Under the pieces are notes generated by a model. The model worked only from the letters and a program-made list of their open reading frames with translations. It was not told the DNA's origin and did no database searches. The position numbers and the translations under genes are program-made. This document shows, in pieces, positions 56,304-64,000 of a stretch of DNA of 64,000 nucleotides (the stretch's first letter is position 1; every line of letters begins with the position of its first letter). The DNA is from Elephas maximus indicus (Eukaryota; Chordata; Mammalia; Proboscidea; Elephantidae). The stretch is from NCBI RefSeq assembly GCF_024166365.1, contig NW_026060237.1:3162001-3226000 (forward strand). The letters run 5' to 3'.

Positions 56304-57340
56304 GGCGGAGCCAAGATGGCGGACTAGGCAGACGCTACCTCGGATCCCTCTTACAACAAAGACACGGAAAAACAAGTGAATCGATCACATGCATAACAAT
56401 CTACGAACCCTGAACAACAAACACAGATTTAGAGACGGAGAACGAACTAATACAGGGAAGCAGCGATTGTTTCCAGAGCCTGGAGCCAGCGTACCAGTCA
56501 GGTACAGCACAAGCACAGAGACCTGCTCCACCCCCCTGAACTAACCCTGGGAGGGGGACCAGCCGGTTCCACGGGCGGCGTGGGACGAAGCCGGTAGGAG
56601 AAGTCCCCGGGAGGCAGTGACTGGTCTTGGAGCAGAAAGAGCAGCATCCGAGCTGGGGAACCGTCCTGCAGGGATTTGGACTGGACGCAGGTATGCCATA
56701 AACACGGAGAGTTGCTCCACCCCCCTGAACTAACCCCGGGAAGGGGACCAGCCGGGTCGCGCAGGCGGCATGGGACGCAGCTGGTAGGAGAAGTCCCTGG
56801 GAGGCAGCGACTGGTATTGGAGCGGGGAGAACAGCGTCCCAGCCGGGACACTCGGTCACGGCACAAGCACGGGGAGCTGCTCCGCCCATCTGAACTAACC
56901 CTGGGAGGAGGCCCAACTGGTTCTCGGAGGCGGCACGGCCACCCGGCTGGAGGGACGAGAAGTCCCCGGGAGGCAGCGACTGATTTTGGAGTCGAGAGTG
57001 CACCATCCCAGTAGGGGAGCCTTGACGCTGGGCGTGGGACTGGAAGCGGAGGATCTGACAGTGAGTCCAGCGGGCCAGACCCCCCGGGGGCAATCTCCAC
57101 ACAGCCAGCACACATAGGCGACCCGCCCGCGGGAATCTCAGATATAATAGTCATTCCAAGCAAGACAAGCAACTCTGGCTATATTCTGAGGTGCTACTCT
57201 CCTATATCTCTGTTCCCTCCCCCACCCTCCCCAGGCGGCTTCATTAACATCCGAATAGCCTGAGCCAGAGGGAGAACTCTGATAAGGATCTGACTGCATT
57301 TTTTTTTAGCGGATTTTCTGGAAAAACTAGTTTCCCAGTG
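56304..57340 (+). promoter_or_regulatory. L1 5'UTR / internal promoter with three repeats
   Basis: L1 5'UTRs carry the RNA polymerase II promoter that drives the element. Here a block beginning GAGGCAG(T/C)GACTG recurs at 56611, 56801 and 56970, and CTCC(A/G)CCC-CTGAACTAACC recurs at 56526, 56715 and 56880. The unit length is therefore about 165-190 bp. High CpG content. Confidence 0.85.
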
Positions 57341-58357
57341 ATGGCTCCGAGACAGCAATCCATATCAAACCACTTAAAGAAGCAGACCATGACAGCTTCT
57401 CCAACCCCCCAAACAAAAGAATCAAAACCTTTCCCAAATGAAGATACAATCTTGGAATTATCAGATACAGAATATAAAAGACTAATTTACAGAATGCTTA
57501 ATGATATCACAAATGAAATTAGGATAACTGCAGAAAAAGCCAAGGAACACACTGATAAAACTGTTGAAGAACTCAAAAAGATTATTCAAGAACATACTGG
57601 AAAAATTAATAAGTTGCAAGAATCCATAGAGAGACAACGTGTAGAAATCCAAAAGATTAACAATAAAATTACAGAATTAGACAACGCACTAGGAAGTCAG
57701 AGGAGCAGACTCGAGCAATTAGAATCCAGACTGGGAAATCTGGAGGACCAGGGAATCAACACCAACATAGCTGAAAAAAAATCAGATAAAAGAACTAAAA
57801 AAAATGAAGAAACCCTAAGAATTATGTGGGACTCTATCAAGAAGGATAACCTGCGGGTGATTGGAGTCCCAGAACAGGTAGGGGGGACAGAAAACACAGA
57901 GAAAATAATTGAAGAACTCCTGATAGAAAACTTCCCTGACATCATGAAAGACGAAAGGATAGCTATCCAAGATGCTCATCGAACCCCATTTAAGATTGAT
58001 CCAAAAAGAAAAACACCAAGACATATTATCATCAAACTCACCAAAACCAAAGATAAACAGAAAATTTTAAAAGCAGCCAGGGAGAAAAGAAAGGTTTCCT
58101 TCAAGGGAGAATCAATAAGAATATGTTCTGACTACTCAGCAGAAACCATGCAGGCAAGAAGGGAATGGGACAACATATACAGAACACTGAAGGAGAAAAA
58201 CTGCCAGCCAAGGATCATATATCCAGCAAAACTCTCTCTGAAATATGAAGGCGAAATTAAGATATTTACAGACAAACACAAGTTTAGAGAATTTGCAAAA
58301 ACCAAACCAAAGCTACAAGAAATACTAAAGGATATTGTTTGGTCAGAGAACCAATAA
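57341..58357 (+). CDS. L1 ORF1p, RNA-binding chaperone, intact
   Basis: 338 residues from ATG at 57341, the usual mammalian L1 ORF1p length. ORF1p forms trimers, coats L1 RNA and is needed for retrotransposition. Seen: a variable N-terminus; a long charged heptad-rich coiled coil at about residues 55-150; an RRM-type domain from about 168 (LRVIGVPE) through TPRHIIIKLTK; and the C-terminal domain with SAETMQARREW and QPRIIYPAKLSL. An alternative in-frame ATG lies at 57389. No stop or frameshift. It precedes ORF2 by 455 bp to the ORF2 start used here. Confidence 0.95.
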   Translation: MAPRQQSISNHLKKQTMTASPTPQTKESKPFPNEDTILELSDTEYKRLIYRMLNDITNEIRITAEKAKEHTDKTVEELKKIIQEHTGKINKLQESIERQRVEIQKINNKITELDNALGSQRSRLEQLESRLGNLEDQGINTNIAEKKSDKRTKKNEETLRIMWDSIKKDNLRVIGVPEQVGGTENTEKIIEELLIENFPDIMKDERIAIQDAHRTPFKIDPKRKTPRHIIIKLTKTKDKQKILKAAREKRKVSFKGESIRICSDYSAETMQARREWDNIYRTLKEKNCQPRIIYPAKLSLKYEGEIKIFTDKHKFREFAKTKPKLQEILKDIVWSENQ

Positions 58358-58812
58358 TATCAGATACCAGCACAACACAAGGTCACAAAACAGAACGTCC
58401 TGATATCAACTCAAATAGGGAAATCACAAAAACAAACAAATTAAGATTAATTTAAAAAAATACACATAACAGGGAATCATGGAAGTCAATAGGTAAAAGA
58501 TCACAATAATCAAAAAGAGGGACTAAATACAGGAGGCATTGAACTGCCATATGGAGAGTGATACAAGGCGATATAGAACAATACAAGTTAGGTTTTTACT
58601 TAGAAAAATAGGGGTAAATAATAAGGTAACCACAAAAAGGTATAACAACTCTATAACTCAAGATAAAAACCAAGAAAAACGTAACGACTCAACTAACATA
58701 AAGTCAACCACTATGAAAATGAGGATCTCACAATTTACTAAGAAAAACGCCTCAGCACAAAAAAGTATGTGGAAAAATGAAATTGTCAACAACACACATA
58801 AAAGGCATCAAA
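58358..58812 (+). other. L1 inter-ORF spacer
   Basis: 455 bp, A-rich, much longer than the about 63-bp spacer of human L1. It shares sequence with 52920-53046 of L1 number 3, so length and content are characteristic of this lineage. A 137-codon frame at 58539-58952 overlaps it, has no known domain and is probably chance. Confidence 0.8.
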
Positions 58813-61800
58813 ATGACAGCACTAAAAACTTATTTATCTATAATTACCCTGAATGTAAATGGACTAAATGCACCAAAAAAGAGACAGAGAGTCACAGACT
58901 GGATAAAGAAACACGATCCATCTATATGCTGCCTACAAGAGACACACCTTAGACTTAGAGACACAAACAAACTAAAACTCAAAGGATGGAAAAAAGTATA
59001 TCAAGCAAACAATAAGCAAAAAAGAAGAGAAGTAGCAATATTAATTTCTGACAAAATAGACTTTAGACTTAAATCCACCACAAAGGATAAAGAAGGACAC
59101 TATATAATGATAAAAGGGACAATTGATCAGGAAGACATAACCATATTAAATATTTACGCACCCAATGACAGGGCTACAAGATACATAAATCAAATTTTAA
59201 CAGAATTGAAAAGCGAGATAGATACCTCCACCATTATAGTAGGAGACTTCAACACACCACTTTCAGAGAAGGACAGGACTTCCAGTAAGAAGCTCAACAG
59301 AGACACGGAAGATCTAATTACAACAATCAACCAACTTGACCTCATTGACTTATACAGAACTCTCCACCCAACTGCTGCAAAATATACATTTTTTTCTAGC
59401 GCACATGGAACATTCTCTAGAATAGACCACATATTAGGTCATAAAACAAACCTTTGCAGAGTCCAAAACATCGAAATATTACAAAGTATCTTCTCAGACC
59501 ACAAGGCAATAAAACTAGAGATCAATAACAGAAAAACTAGAGAAAAGAAATCAAATACTTGGAAAATGAACAAAACCCTCCTGAAAAAAGACTGGGTTAT
59601 AGAAGACATCAAGGAGGGAATAAGGAAATTCATAGAAAGCAACGAGAATGAAAATACTTCCTATCAAAACCTCTGGGACACATCAAAAGCAGTGCTCAGA
59701 GGCCAATTTATATCAATAAATGCACACATACAAAAAGAAGAAAGAGCCAAAATCAGAGAACTGTCCCTACAACTTGAACAAATAGAAAGTGAGCAACAAA
59801 AGAATCCATCAGGCACCAGAAGAAAACAAATAATAAAAATTAGAGCTGAACTAAATGAATTAGAGAACAGAAAAACAATTGAAAGAATTAACAAAGCCAA
59901 AAGCTGGTTCTTTGAAAAAATTAACAAAATTGATAAACCATTGGCTAGACTGACTAAAGAAATACAGGAAAGGAAACAAATAACCCGAATAAGAAATGAG
60001 AAGGACCACATCACAACAGAACCAAATGAAATTAAAAGAATCATTTCAGATTATTATGAAAAATTGTACTCTAACAAATTTGAAAACCTAGAAGAAATGG
60101 ATGAATTCCTGGAAAAACACTACCTACCTAAACTAACACATTCAGAAGTAGAACAATTAAATAGACCCATAACAAAAAAAGAGATTGAAACGGTAATCAA
60201 AAAACTCCCAACAAAAAAAAGCCCTGGCCTGGACGGCTTCAATGCAGAGTTCTACCAAACTTTCAGAGAAGAGCTAACACCACTACTACTAAAGGTATTC
60301 CAAAGCATAGAAAATGACGGAATACTACCCAACTCATTCTATGAAGCCACCATCTCCCTGATACCAAAACCAGGTAAAGACATTACAAAAAAAGAAAATT
60401 ATAAACCTATATCCCTCATGAACATTGATGCAAAAATCCTCAACAAAATTCTAGCCAATAGAATCCAACAACACATCAAAAAAATAATTCACCCTGATCA
60501 AGTGGGATTTATACCAGGTATGCAAGGTTGCTTTAATATCAGAAAAACCATTAATGTAATCCATCACATAAATAAAACAAAAGACAAAAACCACATGATC
60601 TTATCAATTGATGCAGAAAAGGCATTTGACAAAGTTCAACACCCATTCATGATAAAAACTCTTACCAAAATAGGAATTGAAGGAAAATTCCTCAACATAA
60701 TAAAGGGCATCTATGCAAAGTCAACAGCCAATATCACTCTAAATGGAGAGAATCTGAAAGCATTTCCCTTGAGAACGGGAACCAGACAAGGATGCCCTTT
60801 ATCACCGCTCTTATTCAACATCGTGTTGGAAGTCTTAGCCAGGGCAATTAGGCTAAACAAAGAAATAAAAGGTATCCAGATTGGCAACGAAGAAGTAAAG
60901 TTATCACTATTTGCAGATGACATGATTATATACACAGAAAACCCTAAGGAATCCTCCAGAAAACTACTGAAACTAATAGAAGAGTTTGGCAGAGTCTCAG
61001 GTTATAAAATAAACATACAAAAATCACTTGGATTCCTCTACATCAACAAAAAGAACACCGAAGAGGAAATGACCAAATCAATAGCATTCACAGTAGCCCC
61101 CAAGAAGATAAAATACTTAGGAATAAATCTTACCAAGGATGTAAAAGACCTATACAAAGAAAACTACAAAGCTCTACTACAAGAAATTCAAAAGGACATA
61201 CTTCAGTGGAAAAACATACCTTGCTCATGGATAGGAAGACTTAACATAGTAAAAATGTCTATTCTACCAAAAGCCATCTATACATTTAACGCACTTCCGA
61301 TCCAAATTCCAATGTCATATTTTAAGGGGATAGAGAAACAAATCACCAATTTCATATGGAAGGGAAAGAAGCCCTGGATAAGCAAAGCACTACTGAAAAA
61401 GAAGAAGAAAGTGGGAGGCCTCACCTTACCTGACTTCAGAACCTATTATACAGCCACAGTAGTCAAAACAGCCTGGTATTGGTACAACAAAAGACACATA
61501 GACCAATGGAACAGAATTGAGAACCCAGACATAGATCCATCCACGTATGAGCAGCTGATATTTGACAAAGGACCAGTGTCAATTAACTGGGGAAAAGATA
61601 GCCTTTTTAACAAATGGTGCTGGCATAACTGGATATCCATTTGCAAAAAAATGAAAGAGGACCCATACCTCACACCATGCACAAAAACTAACTCCAAGTG
61701 GATCAAAGACCTAAACATAAAGACTAAAACGATAAAGATCATGGAAGAAAAAATTGGGACAACCCTAGGAGCCCTAATACAAGGTATAAACAGAATACAA

Positions 61801-62628
61801 AACATTACCAAAAATGATGAAGAGAAACCCGATAACTGGGAGCTCCTAAAAATCAAACACCTATGCTCATCTAAAGACTTCACCAAAAGAGTAAAAAGAC
61901 CACCTACAGATTGGGAAAGAATTTTCAGCTATGACATCTCCGACCAGCGCCTGATCTCTAAAATCTACATGATTCTGTCAAAACTAAACCACAAAAAGAC
62001 AAACAACCCAATCAAGAAGTGGGCAAAGGATATGCACACACATTTCACTAAAGAAGATATTCAGGCAGCTAACAGATACATGAGAAAATGCTCTTGATCA
62101 TTAGCCATTAGAGAAATGCAAATTAAAACTACGATGAGATTCCATCTCACTCCAACAAGGCTGGCATTAATCCAAAAAACACAAAATAATAAATGTTGGA
62201 GAGGCTGCAGAGAGATTGGAACTCTCATACACTGCTGGTGGGAATGTAAAATGGTACAACCACTTTGGAAATCTATCTGGCGTTATCTTAAACAGTTAGA
62301 AATAGAACTACCATACAACCCAGAAATCCCACTCCTCCGAATATACCCTAGAGATACAAGAGCCTTCACACAAACAGATATATGCACACCCATGTTTATT
62401 GCAGCTCTGTTTACAATAGCAAAAAGTTGGAAGCAACCAAGGTGTCCATCAACGGATGAATGGGTAAATAAATTGTGGTATATTCACACAATGGAATACT
62501 ATGCATCGATAAAGAACAGTGACGAATCTCTGAAACATTTCATAACATGGAGGAACCTGGAAGGCATTGTGCTGAGCGAAATTAGTCAGAGGCAAAAGGA
62601 CAAATATTGTATAAGACCACTATTGTAA
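58813..62628 (+). pseudogene. L1 ORF2p (endonuclease-reverse transcriptase), one nonsense codon
   Basis: ORF2p nicks target DNA and copies L1 RNA onto the nick. Taking the ATG at 58813, residues are collinear with human L1 numbering: endonuclease N14, E43, D145, N147, D205 and H230 are all present, as is the reverse-transcriptase FADD with D702 and D703. Other blocks are [21 protein letters not shown] and [12 protein letters not shown]. The frame is open upstream to 58777. A TGA at 62095-62097 (codon 1095) ends it; the same frame then runs on to TAA at 62626-62628. That downstream part holds the Cys motif CX3CX7HX4C (from about 62194). Otherwise no frameshift is seen. Confidence 0.95.
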
Positions 62629-63621
62629 GATCTTGAGAAATAGTAAACCTGAGAAGAACACATACGTTTGTGGTTACGAGGGGGGGAGGGAGGGAAAGTG
62701 GGAGAGGGTTTTTTATTGATTAATCAGTAGATAAGAACTGCTTTAGGTGAAGGGAAAGACAACACTCAATACATGGAAGGTCAGCTCAATTGGACTGGAC
62801 CAAAAGCAAAGAAGTTTCCGGGATAAAATGAATGCTTCAAAGGTCAGCGGAGCAAGCACGGGGGTCTGGGGAACATGGTTTGCCGGGACTTCTAAGTCAA
62901 TTGGCAAAATAATTCTATTATGAAATCATTCTGCATCCCACTTTGAAATGTGGAGTCTGGGGTCTTAAATGCTAACAAGCGGCCATCTAAGATGCAGCAA
63001 TTGGTCTCAACCCACCTGGAGCAAAGGAAAATGAAGAAGACCAAGACCACACGACAACTAAGAGCCCAAGAGACAGAAAGGGCCATATGAACCAGAGACC
63101 TACATCATCCTGAGACCAGAAGAACTAGTTGGTGCCCGGCCACAATCGATGACTGCCCTGACAGGGAGCACAGCAGAGGACCCCTGAGGGAGCAGGAGAT
63201 CAGTGGGATGCAGACCCCAAATTCTCAGAAAAAGACCAAACTTAATGGTCTGACTGAGACTGGAGGAATCCCGGCGGCCATGCTCCCCAGACCTTCTGTT
63301 GACACAGGACAGGAACCATCCCCGAGACAACTCATCGGAAATGAAAGGGACTGGTCAGCGGGTGGGAGAGAGACGCTGATGAAGAGTGAGCTAATTATAT
63401 CAGGTGGACACTTGAGATTGTGTTGGCAACTCTTGTCTGGAGGGGGGATGGGAGGATAGAGAGAGAGGGAAGCAGGCAAAATTGTCAAGAAAGGAGGGAC
63501 TGAAAGGGCTGACTCAAGAGGGGGAGAGTAGGTCGGAGTAGGGAGTGAGATGTATGTAAACTTATATGTGACAGACTGATTGGATTTGTAAACGTTCACT
63601 TGAAGCTTAATAGAAGTTATT
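62629..63621 (+). other. L1 3'UTR with G-rich tracts
   Basis: About 1 kb, non-coding. G-runs GGGGGGGAGGGAGGG at 62682-62696 and GGAGGGGGGATGGGAGG at 63438-63456 could form quadruplexes, a known feature of mammalian L1 3'UTRs. It ends ATTAAA followed by the poly(A). Confidence 0.88.
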
Positions 63622-63634
63622 AAAAAAAAAAAAA

Positions 63635-64000
63635 AAGCAGACCATGATTGCTTCTACAACTCCCCAAATTAAAGAATCAAGATCTTTCCCAAATGAAGAA
63701 ACAATCCTGGAATTGCCAGATGCAGAATATTAAAAACTAATTTACAGAGTGCTTCAAGACATCAGGGATGACCTCAGGAATGAAATAAGGCAATCTACGG
63801 AAAAAGCCAAGAAACACACTGATAAAGGAGTGGAAGAAATCGAAAAGAATATTCAAGAACATAGAGGAAAAATTAATAAGCTGCAAGAATCCATAGAGAG
63901 ACAGCATTCAGAAATCCAAAAGATTAACAGTAAAATTACAGAAGTAGACAACTCAATAGGAAGTCAGAGGAGCAGAACTGAGCAATTGGAAGGCAGAGTG
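63635..64000 (+). mobile_element. L1 LINE number 2 resumed: ORF1 continuation
   Basis: Begins with the right target-site duplication (63635-63647) and continues L1 number 2 ORF1 in register: MIASTTPQIKESRSF, then an EYxKLIYRV block with a TAA at about 63730-63732 where the inner L1 has a Lys codon, then the coiled coil (INKLQESIERQ). It runs off the window. A pseudogene because of the insertion and the stop. Confidence 0.92.

Larger units (their letters stand above)
56304..63634 (+). mobile_element. Full-length L1 LINE number 1 (innermost)
   Basis: About 7.33 kb with every L1 part: a 5' end reading GGCGGAGCCAAGATGGCGGA, a GC-rich 5'UTR (to 57340), ORF1 (57341-58357), a spacer, ORF2 (58813-62628, one nonsense codon), a 3'UTR with G-rich tracts and a poly(A) at 63622-63636. 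It is bracketed by a 13-bp target-site duplication and inserted in ORF1 of L1 number 2. The intact ORF1 and single ORF2 lesion point to a young insertion. Confidence 0.96.

Noticed and set aside
58539..58952. 137-codon frame between L1 ORF1 and ORF2
   Set aside because: Overlaps ORF2 in another frame, is Lys/Asn/Thr-rich from A-rich DNA and shows no recognised domain.
1..64000. CRISPR array, operon, prophage or defence system
   Set aside because: The repeats are dispersed eukaryotic retroelements with poly(A) tails and target-site duplications. No spacer-repeat periodicity, ribosome binding sites or bacterial gene clusters are present.

Overview
This is a mammalian nuclear window, almost certainly from an afrotherian (elephant, sirenian, hyrax or a relative). 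The call rests on its repeats. There are about 50 copies of the tRNA-derived AfroSINE (head GGAGCCCTGGTGG, core CTATGGGGCAGTTCTACTCT, tail GTCGCTATGAGTCGGAAT) and many RTE-clade LINEs ending in the same tail. There are also L1 elements, ERVL-MaLR-type LTRs, and older MIR, L2 and MER5A-like debris. Nothing bacterial, plasmid or viral in organisation is present. Almost every short open frame in the window lies inside a transposon, or is chance.

Layout. 1-950: 3' part of a minus-strand L1. 950-5300: unassigned DNA with a SINE split by an L1 3' end, an RTE 3' fragment and three AfroSINEs in tandem. 5311-8682: a near full-length minus-strand RTE carrying a foreign LTR fragment. 8683-29852: dense AfroSINE mosaic with nested SINE-in-SINE and RTE-in-SINE insertions, old L1 pieces and microsatellites. 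29853-31374: two LTRs of one family in opposite orientations, the second inserted in a tRNA-Gly-headed SINE. 31960-32800: two copies of an unassigned repeat. 33480-35020: the one credible host gene, an intronless PC-esterase-family reading frame on the minus strand (PCED1/FAM113 family, most like PCED1B) in a GC-rich island. 36880-40910: an old, decayed plus-strand L1. 40916-49917: a cluster of RTE elements in both orientations, nested, forming a large imperfect inverted repeat. 49918-51530: 3' part of a minus-strand L1. 51600-52890: old L1 with a perfect 180-bp tandem duplication. 52900-64000: three L1 elements nested inside one another.

The innermost L1 (about 56304-63634) is full length. 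It has a 13-bp target-site duplication, a GC-rich 5'UTR with about three internal repeats, an intact 338-codon ORF1, and an ORF2 with every recognised endonuclease and reverse-transcriptase catalytic residue. One in-frame TGA at ORF2 codon 1095 removes the C-terminal cysteine-rich segment.

How the parts relate. The RTE elements are the probable source of reverse transcriptase for the AfroSINEs, which share the RTE 3' tail and also carry a body segment resembling the RTE 5'UTR. L1 copies are their own autonomous lineage. The PCED1-like gene is bordered by about 600 bp of repeat-free DNA on either side. I saw no novel multi-gene system. The most informative items are the nested L1s, the near-intact inner L1, the intronless PCED1-like gene, the RTE inverted cluster and the perfect tandem duplication.
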